NCBI GenBank assembly: GCA_035525375.1
Contig: DATLEI010000021.1
Coordinates: 1-38,382, forward strand
Length of the DNA: 38,382 nucleotides
Reading direction: 5' to 3'
DNA from: JALZBN01 sp035525375
GTDB lineage: Bacteria > Actinomycetota > Acidimicrobiia > Acidimicrobiales > AC-14
This document shows, in pieces, positions 16,916 through 25,736 of this stretch. Both the position numbers and the translations under genes were made by a program. The notes below the pieces were generated by a model. It saw only the letters and a program-made list of their open reading frames with translations, did no database searches and was not told the origin of the DNA. Each line of letters starts with the position of its first letter. The first letter of the stretch is position 1.

Positions 16916-17028
16916 CCAAGCCAGGCCGCGGTAATCTGAGCCCCTAACTCCGGGGCAGTTGGCAATGGCGCCTCTTCGACAGAAGCGCCCCGGTTCCCGC
17001 CAGCACGACACTCCGGAGAGGGGCCACA
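16916..17028 (+). promoter_or_regulatory. Leader region of gltB with a possible -10 and hairpin
   Basis: TAATCT at 16932-16937 fits the actinobacterial TAnnnT -10 pattern. Directly after it, GCCCC (16940-16944) and GGGGC (16952-16956) form a 5-bp stem with a 7-nt loop; adding CTG/CAG with one bulged A lengthens it to eight pairs. It could end transcription of the small acidic gene or sit in the gltB leader. GGAGAGGGG before the gltB ATG is the ribosome-binding site. No recognisable riboswitch. Confidence 0.3.
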
Positions 17029-20000
17029 ATGGCCAGCACCAAAGAGCTTGATTCCTGCGGCATCGGCTTCGTCGCCGATGCCCAAGGTCGCTCCTCCCGC
17101 GCCATTGTCACCGCCGCCCTCGGCGGCCTCGCTTGTGTGAAACACCGCGGCGCGCTCGGCGCCGACGCCAAGTCCTCAGACGGGTCGGGGTTGCTGGTGC
17201 CCATACCACCGGCGATCTTCGGCCGAAAGGCCGACGGCAGCTCCCACGGTGTCGTCAGCCTCTTCGTGCGTGGCGACGACCCGCGTGCCGCAATCGAGGA
17301 GGCCGCAAAGGCCGAGGGTATTGCGATCGTCGGATGGCGCACCCCGCCGACCGACGAGAACGCTCTCGGCGATCTCGCTCGGCAGACCCTGCCCGCAATG
17401 CTGCAGGCCATTCTGGGCGCCCCGGATGACAGCGGTGAGGCGCACGCGGAGCGCGCTGCGTTCCGCCTCCGCCGCCGTATCGACGCCACCGCGCCGGACG
17501 GCACCTACGTGGCGTCGTCGTCGTTTCGCACTGTCGTCTACAAGGGCCTCATCGTCGCTGACGCCCTCTCCGGGTTCTACCTCGACCTGGCTGACGAACT
17601 CTTCGCGGCACCCTTTGCGGTGTTCCACCAGCGTTTCTCAACCAACACGCTGCCGACCTGGGAACGGGCCCAGCCCTTCCGAGTGATGTGCCACAACGGG
17701 GAGATCAATGCCCTGGCCGGCAATGCCAACCGGATGCGGGCTCGGGCCCGGCTCGGCACTGAAGACGCTGGCCTCGGCCCCGAGGAGCTCTTCCACCCCG
17801 TCGTCGACACCGAGGACTCCGACTCCGGGCAACTCGACTCCGCCGTCGAGCTTTTGACACGCGGCGGTCGCGACATACGCCACGCAGTCGCGATGCTCAT
17901 CCCCGAAGCGTGGGAAGGCGAGCGCGACCTTGACCCCGAGGTCCGGGGGTTCTACAGGTATCACGCCTCGCTCATGGAGCCTTGGGACGGCCCCGCCGGC
18001 GTCATCTTCACCGACGGCCTCGGGGTCGGCGCGGCCCTTGATCGCAATGGCCTGCGGCCGCTCCGGTACGCCATAGGTGACGACGGACTCGTCGTCGCCT
18101 GCTCCGAGGCCGGCGCCGTCGACGTCTCGCTGTCCGCGACCGACCTCGGGGGCACGTCCAGGACCACCGTGAAACGAGGCCGGCTCGGTCCGGGCGAGAT
18201 GCTGTTTGTCGATCCCCAGCGCGGCATGGTGGCCGATGCGGATTGCAAGGAACGCCTGGCGGCCGGCGCGCCGTACGCCCACTGGGCCGGTGACGGGCTC
18301 CGGGAGATCTCGGCCGGACGGGAGATCGAGCGCACACCCGATCCGGAGGTGCTGGAACGGCGTCAGGCCATGTTCGGCTACACCAAGGAAGAGCTGTCAA
18401 TGGTGTTGCGGCGGATGGCAAACGACGCCAAGGACCCTGTGTTCGCGATGGGTGACGATTCCCCGTTGCCGAACATGGCCGGGCGTCCCCGTCCCATCCA
18501 CCACTACCTCAAGCAGCGCTTCGCCCAGGTCACCAACCCGCCGATCGACCACCTCCGTGAGCGCCTGGTGATGAGCCTGCGCACATTGCTGGGGCCCCGT
18601 CATCCCATCCTCGGCGAGAGCGCAGCCGCCAGCCGACTGCTCGTGCTGAAGTCGTTCTTCTTGTACCCGTCCGCCGTAGTCGACCTCCTCTCGCACACCC
18701 CGGTCAGCGAGAACGAGTTCGAGTGCACTCACCTCGATGCCACGTTCCCGGTCGCCGATGGCGCCGGCGGGCTCAAGACCGGCATCGAGCGACTGTGTGA
18801 CGAGGCCGAGCGACTCGTCACCGAAGGCAGCGGGATTCTCGTCATCGATGACGGCAACGTCTCTGAGGACCGCGCTCCCCTGCCGGCACTGCTCGCAACC
18901 GGAGCCGTACACCATCGGTTGGTTTCCAGTGGACTGCGATCCGACACCAGCCTGGTGGTTTCCGCTGATGACGCCCGTGATGTGCACTACATGGCGTGCC
19001 TGCTTGGCTACGGGGCGGACGCGATATGCCCTGGGCTCGCCCTGGAAACGGTCGCCCATGAAGCCGACCACAACGTCGACGCCGAGCTGTCGGGCCCTGA
19101 GGCCCAGAACCGCCTGCAGGCGGCAATGGAGGATGGCGTCCTCAAGGTCATGTCCAAGATGGGCATCTCGACAGTCGACTCCTACCGCGGCGCCCAGATC
19201 TTCGAGGTCATCGGACTCGGCCCCGAGGTGGTCGACGTGTGCCTGACCGGCACGCCGTCGGTGGTCGGTGGCATTGGCTGGACCGAGCTCGGCGAGGACG
19301 CCATCAACCGTCACAACGAGGCCCGCCTGGTCGACGCCGGTTTCTACAGGTACCGCAAGAAGGGCGAGTACCATACCCACAGCGACGACGTAGTGAAGTC
19401 GCTCAACGAGTTCCACGCCGCCCACCTCCTGCAGGCCGCGCTGCGCCAGAGCAGCGACGAGACCTACGAGCGCTTCGCCGCCCTCGTCAACGGCCGGCCG
19501 CCGACCGAACTGCACGACCTGCTCGAATTCGTCCCCTCCGGCCCACCGATCGCGCTCGACGAGGTCGAGCCGGCGCGCGCCATCACCACCCGTTTCTCGA
19601 CCGGTGCCATGTCGCATGGGGCGCTGAGCCGGGAGGCCCACGAAACCCTTGCTGAGGCGATGAACCTCATCGGCGGGAAGTCGAACTGCGGCGAGGGCGG
19701 CGAGAGCCGGGCCCGGTTCGTCACCCGGGGCCGTGACACCGGCGACAAGAACAGCCGCATCAAGCAGATCGCGTCGGGCCGCTTCGGGGTCACGCCTGAA
19801 TACTGCGCCCATGCCGACGAGCTCAACATCAAGATCGCGCAAGGCTCGAAGCCGGGCGAGGGCGGGCAGATCCCTGGAGCGAAGGTGTCCGAGGAGATCG
19901 CCACCCTGCGACACACACAACCCGGAATCGGCCTCATCTCGCCGCCGCCCCACCACGACATCTACTCGATCGAAGATCTGGCCCAGCTCATCTACGACCT

Positions 20001-21465
20001 CAAGCAGGTCAACCGCCTGGCCGACGTCTCGGTGAAGCTCGTCGCCGAGGACGGCGTGGGCACCATCGCCGCGGGCGTGGCCAAGGCGCTGGCCGAGGTC
20101 GTGCACATAAGCGGCTGCAACGGTGGCACCGGCGCGTCACCATTGATGTCGATCAAGCACGCCGGGCTTCCATGGGAGCTCGGGCTGGCCGACACCCAGC
20201 GGGCCTTGACCGACAATGGCTTGCGCGACCGTATCCGGGTCCGCATCGACGGCGGGCTCCTCACCGGACGAGACGTGCTGATGGCCGCGCTGCTCGGCGC
20301 CGACGAGTATTCGTTCGGTACTGCGGCAATGATCGCCGAGGGTTGCATCATGGTGCGGGCCTGCCACAAAGACACCTGCCCGACCGGCATCGCCACCCAG
20401 CGTCCGCACCTGCGGGCAAAGTTCGTCGGCACACCCGAGGGGGTCGCGGCGTACATGCTGTTCATGGCCGAGGAGGTCCGGCGCGAGCTGGCCGCGCTCG
20501 GGCTCCGCTCCCTCGATGAGGCCATCGGCCGGGTCGAGTGCCTCCGCCAACGGGCGGCTGACGACCCCAGGGCCAACACCATGGACCTCACGCCGCTCAT
20601 CACACCCCCTGCCGACCCGGAGGCGGCGCGCCACTTCGTCGCCCCTGTCGAACTGCAGCGGCCGCGCTCAGAGCTCGGTGACCGACTGGTGACCGATGCG
20701 CTCCAAGCCATCTGGGATGGCGACGACATCGAGCTGCGGTACCCGATCCAAAACGCTGATCGCACCGTGGGCGCCGCCATATCTGGCGCGATCGCCCTCG
20801 AGTGGGGCGACCGCCCGCCCATGGGGTCGGCCGCGATCCGCTTCGACGGGTGCGCTGGACAGAGCTTCGGCGCGTTCTTGGCCCACGGTCTGGAGTTCGA
20901 GCTCGTCGGCGAGGCCAACGACTATGTCGGCAAGGCCATGGCCGGGGGTCGCATCGTGATCCGGCCACCCGCCGATGACGCCGGCGACCCTGTGCTTGCC
21001 GGGAACACCTGCCTCTACGGCGCGACAGGTGGTGACGTGTACATCGCCGGCGCGGCGGGCGAGCGCTTTGCGGTTCGCAACTCCGGGGCGACTGCTGTCG
21101 TCGAAGGTGTTGGAGACCACGCCTGCGAATACATGACTGGTGGCGCGGTCATCGTGCTTGGCCCGGTCGGCTACAACCTCGGCGCGGGAATGACGGGTGG
21201 CCAGGCCTTCGTCTGGGACCCCGAGTCGACGCTGTCCACTCGCCTCAACACTGCGCTCGTCGAGATGGCTCGACCTTCAGTCGAGCTGTTGGAGGAGCTG
21301 CGCTGGCACCTCGAGCGCCATGTCGAGTTGACCGGCTCAGCGCGCGCCGGCGAGCTATTAGACCAATGGGAAGTGACGGTCGACCAGATGTGGCTGGTCG
21401 CTCCTGTGGATGAGATCAAGCGCATGGAAGGCGGCCAGGCCGCACGCTTGTCGGTCAGCGCTTAG
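17029..21465 (+). CDS. gltB: Glutamate synthase large (alpha) subunit
   Basis: A 1478-residue enzyme, the usual GltB length. It transfers glutamine amide nitrogen to 2-oxoglutarate to make glutamate. The N-terminal class II amidotransferase domain uses Cys10 (LDSCGIGFVA), so a nine-residue leader must be removed. The central domain covers about residues 460-770. The FMN synthase domain (about 800-1170) contains GKSNCGEGGE and the 3Fe-4S ligands Cys1106, Cys1112 and Cys1117. The GxGxG helix domain follows (about 1230-1430). The ATG has a good GGAGAGGGG upstream. It is monocistronic here: the small subunit gene gltD is not adjacent and must be elsewhere. The 3' end overlaps the convergent membrane-protein gene by 4 nt. 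Confidence 0.97.
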   Translation: MASTKELDSCGIGFVADAQGRSSRAIVTAALGGLACVKHRGALGADAKSSDGSGLLVPIPPAIFGRKADGSSHGVVSLFVRGDDPRAAIEEAAKAEGIAIVGWRTPPTDENALGDLARQTLPAMLQAILGAPDDSGEAHAERAAFRLRRRIDATAPDGTYVASSSFRTVVYKGLIVADALSGFYLDLADELFAAPFAVFHQRFSTNTLPTWERAQPFRVMCHNGEINALAGNANRMRARARLGTEDAGLGPEELFHPVVDTEDSDSGQLDSAVELLTRGGRDIRHAVAMLIPEAWEGERDLDPEVRGFYRYHASLMEPWDGPAGVIFTDGLGVGAALDRNGLRPLRYAIGDDGLVVACSEAGAVDVSLSATDLGGTSRTTVKRGRLGPGEMLFVDPQRGMVADADCKERLAAGAPYAHWAGDGLREISAGREIERTPDPEVLERRQAMFGYTKEELSMVLRRMANDAKDPVFAMGDDSPLPNMAGRPRPIHHYLKQRFAQVTNPPIDHLRERLVMSLRTLLGPRHPILGESAAASRLLVLKSFFLYPSAVVDLLSHTPVSENEFECTHLDATFPVADGAGGLKTGIERLCDEAERLVTEGSGILVIDDGNVSEDRAPLPALLATGAVHHRLVSSGLRSDTSLVVSADDARDVHYMACLLGYGADAICPGLALETVAHEADHNVDAELSGPEAQNRLQAAMEDGVLKVMSKMGISTVDSYRGAQIFEVIGLGPEVVDVCLTGTPSVVGGIGWTELGEDAINRHNEARLVDAGFYRYRKKGEYHTHSDDVVKSLNEFHAAHLLQAALRQSSDETYERFAALVNGRPPTELHDLLEFVPSGPPIALDEVEPARAITTRFSTGAMSHGALSREAHETLAEAMNLIGGKSNCGEGGESRARFVTRGRDTGDKNSRIKQIASGRFGVTPEYCAHADELNIKIAQGSKPGEGGQIPGAKVSEEIATLRHTQPGIGLISPPPHHDIYSIEDLAQLIYDLKQVNRLADVSVKLVAEDGVGTIAAGVAKALAEVVHISGCNGGTGASPLMSIKHAGLPWELGLADTQRALTDNGLRDRIRVRIDGGLLTGRDVLMAALLGADEYSFGTAAMIAEGCIMVRACHKDTCPTGIATQRPHLRAKFVGTPEGVAAYMLFMAEEVRRELAALGLRSLDEAIGRVECLRQRAADDPRANTMDLTPLITPPADPEAARHFVAPVELQRPRSELGDRLVTDALQAIWDGDDIELRYPIQNADRTVGAAISGAIALEWGDRPPMGSAAIRFDGCAGQSFGAFLAHGLEFELVGEANDYVGKAMAGGRIVIRPPADDAGDPVLAGNTCLYGATGGDVYIAGAAGERFAVRNSGATAVVEGVGDHACEYMTGGAVIVLGPVGYNLGAGMTGGQAFVWDPESTLSTRLNTALVEMARPSVELLEELRWHLERHVELTGSARAGELLDQWEVTVDQMWLVAPVDEIKRMEGGQAARLSVSA

Positions 21466-22529
21466 ACGTTGGAGCCTCGGGCCGGCCGGCTCAGGGGCTC
21501 GCCCCCGGGACTACGCACGGTGCACACCAGGCGACGGCTGCCGTCGGTCCACGACGACTCCTGAGGCACGATTTCGACCTGCCGGAGCTGCGACTGGTCA
21601 ACGGGGATCCCGACATAGATCTGGAAGTCGGGGGCGCACCGTTCCGATGCCACCTGCACGAGGGCCGCAGTGCCCGGGTAGGGCGCGTCCTTGGGCGAGG
21701 GGTCGGTCACGACCGCGATTACCTCGAGGTCGTGCGAACCAGTGCACGGCACTGTCGTCACCCTCTTGAAGTTCTCGGGCGGGTTGTTGAAGCAGTTGCC
21801 TGGCTCGAGCGATGTGTAGGCCACGCCGTCCTCGTCGCCTCCCGAGATGAGCAGGTAGATACCACCGGCAAGAAGCGCGCCCAGGATGACCAGGATCGCC
21901 AGGACGAGAACCAGCTTCTTCGCCTTGCCCCTCGGCTTCCCGTCGGCCGGCACATCGGCCGTGGGGCTGGGCGGAGGCGGACGTGACCATGCCGGCTCGA
22001 CCTCCGGATCGGCTGCTGTCTCATCGGCGACCGGCGCGTAAACGGAAGTCGGCGAGTCGGATGTCTCGCCGTCCTCATCGACCTCGTCTACGTCTTGTAC
22101 TTCGTGTACTTCGGTGACGTCGCCCTCTACGTCGACCTCGCCGTTCAACTCCACCTCGTCGACGAAAGCCACCTCATCAACGACGGCGACCTCGTCGCCG
22201 CCGTCCATGTCATCAACCGGGGCCAGCACAGGTGCGGTCTTTCTCGGCGTTCGGGCTCGCTTCTCGGCCGCAGGCTTCCGTGTCGCGCCGGCCTTTCGAA
22301 CCGGAGCCTTCTTGGCCGCGATCGCCTTCTTGGTCGCGGCCTTCTTGGTCGCGATCGCCTTCTTGGTCGCGGCCTTCCTGGTCGCGGCGTTCTTGGTCGA
22401 GGCCTTCTTGGTCGACGCCGCCTTACGTGGTGCCGCCTTCTTGGTGGGCTTGATCACCTTCGTCGCCTTTTTGGTACCACGACGCGACGCTGGTGCGGCT
22501 TGGTATCCGGGTGCATTCTCGTCGGCCAT
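21462..22529 (-). CDS. Membrane protein: histone-H1-like tail, acidic tract, one TM helix, Septum_form domain
   Basis: A 355-residue single-pass protein with an unusual order. Residues about 18-95 are Lys/Ala repeats (AATKKA, AIATKKA, TKKAIAAKKA) like bacterial histone H1 tails. Residues about 105-160 are strongly acidic, with repeated VDEV/DEVDE units. A Pro-rich stretch and a KPRGKAKK stop-transfer patch precede one helix (about 203-226, LVLVLAILVILGALLAGGIYLLI). The outer domain has GNCFNNPP, VPCTGSHDLEVIAVV and two more Cys, the pattern of Septum_form proteins. The basic and acidic tails should be cytoplasmic. DNA binding is inferred from composition only. It is divergent from aconitase and overlaps the gltB stop by 4 nt. 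Confidence 0.78.
   Translation of the reverse strand: MADENAPGYQAAPASRRGTKKATKVIKPTKKAAPRKAASTKKASTKNAATRKAATKKAIATKKAATKKAIAAKKAPVRKAGATRKPAAEKRARTPRKTAPVLAPVDDMDGGDEVAVVDEVAFVDEVELNGEVDVEGDVTEVHEVQDVDEVDEDGETSDSPTSVYAPVADETAADPEVEPAWSRPPPPSPTADVPADGKPRGKAKKLVLVLAILVILGALLAGGIYLLISGGDEDGVAYTSLEPGNCFNNPPENFKRVTTVPCTGSHDLEVIAVVTDPSPKDAPYPGTAALVQVASERCAPDFQIYVGIPVDQSQLRQVEIVPQESSWTDGSRRLVCTVRSPGGEPLSRPARGSNV
22312..22420 (-). repeat. Short in-frame repeats encoding the Lys/Ala tail
   Basis: Units built on CTTCTTGGTCGCG recur about every 18 bp, with a longer 36-bp period where GCGATCGC alternates with GCGGCC. They encode the ATKKA-type repeats and are prone to length change by slippage. They are not CRISPR repeats: there are no unique spacers and the frame is kept. 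Confidence 0.75.
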
Positions 22530-22654
22530 GGCCCCATCATGCCCGCTGACGACCGGGTCCCGTCACACGAGCGATGGAATCCGGAAGCCCGCGTAGGCTG
22601 GAACCGGTAGCTTCCCGCATTCGGCCGCTCGGCCGGCCTGACCCGAAGGAGCGT

Positions 22655-24925
22655 GTGACAGTCGCTTCGACCGACGACCCCGTCGCTATTGCGGCCAACG
22701 TTTACGGGCGCGTCGCGGAACGGGTGACGATCGCGCGCCGGCGGCTCGGGCAGGCGCTGACCCTCTCGGAGAAGATTCTTTTCAATCACCTCGAAGACCC
22801 TGAGCACCAAGAACTGGACCGCGGCCATTCTTACGCCGACTTCCGACCCGACCGTGTGGCTATGCAAGACGCAACCGCCCAGATGGCGCTTCTGCAGTTC
22901 ATGACGGCGGGCCTGCCTGCGGTGCGGGTGCCCACGACGATCCACTGCGACCACCTGATTCTGGCCCGTGCCGGCGCTGGCCCCGACCTCGCCGCCGCCG
23001 AGGATGCCAACCGCGAGGTCTTTGACTTCCTCCGCACGGCGGCCGCCCGCTACGGCATCGGCTTCTGGAAGCCGGGTTCGGGAATCATCCATCAGGTCGT
23101 CCTGGAGCGATACGCCTTTCCCGGGGGCATGATGATCGGCACCGACAGCCACACACCCAACGCCGGTGGCCTCGCCATGGTTGCGGTGGGCGTTGGTGGT
23201 GCCGAGGCGGTCGACGTGATGGTCGGGCTCCCCTTCGGGCTGCGATGGCCTCGCCTGATCGGCGTCGTGCTGCACGGCCAGCTCTCGGGATGGACGGCGC
23301 CCAAGGACATCATCCTCAAGGTTGCCGAACAGCTCACCGTACGGGGCGGAACGGGTGCGATTGTCGAGTACCTCGGGCCCGGGGTGAAGAGCATCAGCGC
23401 CACTGGGCGGGCGACGATCTGCAACATGGGCGCCGAAATCGGCGCGACCACCTCGCTATTCCCCTACGACGAGCGCGCCGCGGTCTACCTACGGGCGACC
23501 GGCCGTGCGGCTGTTGCCGACGCAGCTGACGGTGCGGCCGAACACCTGCGCGCCGACCCCGATGTGGACACCGACCCCGCCAGCCACTTCGACGAGATCC
23601 TCGAGATCGACCTGTCTTCACTGGAGCCTCATGTCGTCGGTCCCCACACTCCTGACCTGGCCCGGCCGGTCTCGCGGATGGGAGCAGAAGCGAAATCCAA
23701 TGGGTGGCCGGTCAAGCTTTCCCAAGCATGCGTGGGGTCCTGCACCAACTCCTCCTATGAGGACATCAGCCGTGCCGCCAGCATCGCCCGCCAGGCCGCA
23801 GCGAGGGGATTGAAGGCGAAGACCCCCCTGCTAGTGACGCCGGGCTCCGAGCAGGTGCGAGCCACGATCGAGCGAGACGGTCTCCTCGCCGACCTGGAAG
23901 ACATCGGCGCGACCGTCCTCGCGAATGCCTGTGGGCCGTGCATCGGTCAGTGGGCCCGCACCGATGTGCACGACGGCGAGGCCAATTCGATCATCACCTC
24001 GTTCAACCGCAACTTCCCCAAGCGCAACGATGGCAACAACGCCACGCTGGCGTTCATCGCCTCCCCCGAGACGACAGTCGCCTACGCCTTGGCCGGGACC
24101 CTCGACTTCAACCCCGTCACCGACCCCTTGGATGGAGTGCGACTCGAGCCGCCGGCGGGCGACGAGCTTCCCACCCGTGGCTTCGCGAGCGGCGAGGACG
24201 GCTTGGTCGTGCCGCCCCCTGACGGCGCCGTCGACGTGGTGATCCGTCCCGACAGCACCCGCTTGCAACGCCTCGAGGCCTTCGCGCCCTGGAACGGCGA
24301 GGACTTCATCCGCCTCCCCGTGCTGCTCAAGGCCAAGGGCAAGTGCACGACCGACCACATCTCTGCCGCGGGCAAGTGGTTGCGGTACCGGGGCCACCTG
24401 GAGAACATCAGCCGCAACCTGTACCTCGGTGCCCTCAACGCGTTCACCGGAGAAGCCGGCACCGGGCGCTGCCTCGTGCACGGCATCGTCGAACCACTGC
24501 CTGACGTGGCCCGCCACTGCCGGGAGGCGGGGGTCGACTGGGTGGCGATCGGCGACGAGAACTACGGCGAGGGATCGTCGCGCGAGCACGCGGCCATGCA
24601 GCCGAGGTTCATGGGGGCGCAAGCGATCATCGTGCGCTCCTTCGCGCGCATCCACGAGACCAACTTGAAAAAGCAGGGCGTGCTGCCCCTCGTGTTCACC
24701 AGTCCTGCGACCTGGAGTCAGATTCTCGAGGGCGACACGATCTCCATTCTCGACCTTGCTGAGCTGGCTCCTGATCGTCCCGTGAGATGTGTCATTCACC
24801 ACGTCGACGGTTCGAGTGTGGGCTTCACCTGCACGCATTCGCTCTCCGACGAGCACATCGAATGGTTCAAAGCCGGCGCCGCCCTCAACGTGATCCGCCA
24901 GGACCTGGAGCGAGACCGGGCTTGA
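22655..24925 (+). CDS. acn: Aconitate hydratase (mitochondrial-type)
   Basis: A 756-residue TCA-cycle enzyme interconverting citrate and isocitrate. The 4Fe-4S ligands are Cys363 (GSCTNSSYED), Cys426 and Cys429 (ACGPCIGQW). Their spacing of 63 and 3 residues is that of mitochondrial aconitase, not of the longer AcnA/IRP or AcnB types. GTDSHTPNAGG, FNRNFPKRNDGN and the GEGSSREHAAMQPR swivelling-domain motif are all present. I chose the GTG at 22655, after GAAGGAG, over an in-frame ATG at 22574, because the extra 27 residues look non-homologous. The spacing of 3 nt is short, so the start is not certain. A TAGGCT at 22594-22599 could be the -10. Divergent from the H1-tailed protein. Confidence 0.95.
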   Translation: MTVASTDDPVAIAANVYGRVAERVTIARRRLGQALTLSEKILFNHLEDPEHQELDRGHSYADFRPDRVAMQDATAQMALLQFMTAGLPAVRVPTTIHCDHLILARAGAGPDLAAAEDANREVFDFLRTAAARYGIGFWKPGSGIIHQVVLERYAFPGGMMIGTDSHTPNAGGLAMVAVGVGGAEAVDVMVGLPFGLRWPRLIGVVLHGQLSGWTAPKDIILKVAEQLTVRGGTGAIVEYLGPGVKSISATGRATICNMGAEIGATTSLFPYDERAAVYLRATGRAAVADAADGAAEHLRADPDVDTDPASHFDEILEIDLSSLEPHVVGPHTPDLARPVSRMGAEAKSNGWPVKLSQACVGSCTNSSYEDISRAASIARQAAARGLKAKTPLLVTPGSEQVRATIERDGLLADLEDIGATVLANACGPCIGQWARTDVHDGEANSIITSFNRNFPKRNDGNNATLAFIASPETTVAYALAGTLDFNPVTDPLDGVRLEPPAGDELPTRGFASGEDGLVVPPPDGAVDVVIRPDSTRLQRLEAFAPWNGEDFIRLPVLLKAKGKCTTDHISAAGKWLRYRGHLENISRNLYLGALNAFTGEAGTGRCLVHGIVEPLPDVARHCREAGVDWVAIGDENYGEGSSREHAAMQPRFMGAQAIIVRSFARIHETNLKKQGVLPLVFTSPATWSQILEGDTISILDLAELAPDRPVRCVIHHVDGSSVGFTCTHSLSDEHIEWFKAGAALNVIRQDLERDRA

Positions 24926-24962
24926 CCCCCCCGGCCGGCGGTCCGGCGGCCAAGATGGTGCC

Positions 24963-25736
24963 GTGACCATCAGTCGCCGCAGCGTCCTTCTGGGAGCCCT
25001 CTCGGCGACCCTCGTCGCCGCCTGTGACCCGGCCCGTCGAGGGCGCGCCGGCGCGCCCTCGACGGCCGCGCCGTCACTGCCGCCCGCCCCCAGCACGACC
25101 CAGCCAACCACCACCGCGGTCACGGCTGCACCCGCCGGTCCGGCCCGCTTCATCAAGTCGGGACCCGACCGCAACCAGATTGCGCTCACCTTCCACGGCT
25201 CGGGTGACCCCACCCTCGCGGCCCGACTCCTCGACGAGGCCCGGCGCTCCGGAGCCCCGATCACGGTGTTCGCCGTCGGTCAGTGGCTCGTCGAGAACCC
25301 GACCATGGCGCAAACCCTCGAGACGGCCGGCCATGAGCTGGCCAATCACACCTACACCCATCCCGCCCTGAGAAGCGTCAGTCGCTCCACGCTGGTGAGC
25401 GAGATCACCCGGTGTCGCGACGTCCTCCAGCAAGAAACGGGCTCGACCGGTCGCTGGTTCCGGCCGTCAGGCACCGACGAGCCGACCCAGGCCATGCTCG
25501 AGGAAGCTGGGGCCGCCGGTTACTCCGTCGTCGTGGGCTACGACGTCGATCCGCTCGATTACCAAGATCCGGGTGCAGCTGCGATCGTGGAGAGGGTGGG
25601 AGCCGGGCTGCATCCAGGAGCCGTCGTCAGCTTGCACACGGGCCACGCCGGCACGGTGACCGCCTTTGGGCCCATTGTCGCCGACATCCGGCGCGCCGGG
25701 TTCCAGCCCGTCCTGTTGCGCGACCTGCTGGCATGA
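24963..25736 (+). CDS. Tat-type lipoprotein of the polysaccharide deacetylase family
   Basis: A 257-residue exported protein. The twin-arginine signal SRRSVLLGALSATLVAAC ends in a lipobox with Cys21. A Pro/Thr/Ala linker runs to about residue 60, then a NodB-type domain. The zinc-binding H-x3-H pair is His129/His133 (NHTYTH), and RWFRPSG and VVSLHTGH match later motifs. The usual TFDDG motif reads TFHGSGD (His78, Asp82). I recall this variant from other actinobacterial members, so it may be a subfamily rather than a dead enzyme. Likely substrates are peptidoglycan or envelope glycans. The GTG start lacks a clear Shine-Dalgarno. The stop overlaps the ccdA start as ATGA. Confidence 0.83.
   Translation: MTISRRSVLLGALSATLVAACDPARRGRAGAPSTAAPSLPPAPSTTQPTTTAVTAAPAGPARFIKSGPDRNQIALTFHGSGDPTLAARLLDEARRSGAPITVFAVGQWLVENPTMAQTLETAGHELANHTYTHPALRSVSRSTLVSEITRCRDVLQQETGSTGRWFRPSGTDEPTQAMLEEAGAAGYSVVVGYDVDPLDYQDPGAAAIVERVGAGLHPGAVVSLHTGHAGTVTAFGPIVADIRRAGFQPVLLRDLLA
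25034..25065. repeat. 32-bp perfect palindrome
   Basis: Sixteen bases from CCGTCGAGGGCGCGCC are followed at once by their exact reverse complement, with no loop; the centre lies between 25049 and 25050. The inner 14 bp, GCGCGCCGGCGCGC, recur at 8233-8246 and 16471-16484. The palindrome lies in the linker just after the lipobox of the deacetylase, where sequence is little constrained. Confidence 0.85.

Noticed and set aside
18397..20106. Long open frame antisense to gltB (569 codons)
   Set aside because: GltB on the other strand has full-length family motifs. The antisense frame is a by-product of high third-position G+C and shows no family pattern.
22312..22420. Possible CRISPR-like array
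   Set aside because: The repeats are short, contiguous, in frame and without unique spacers; they encode Lys/Ala units.
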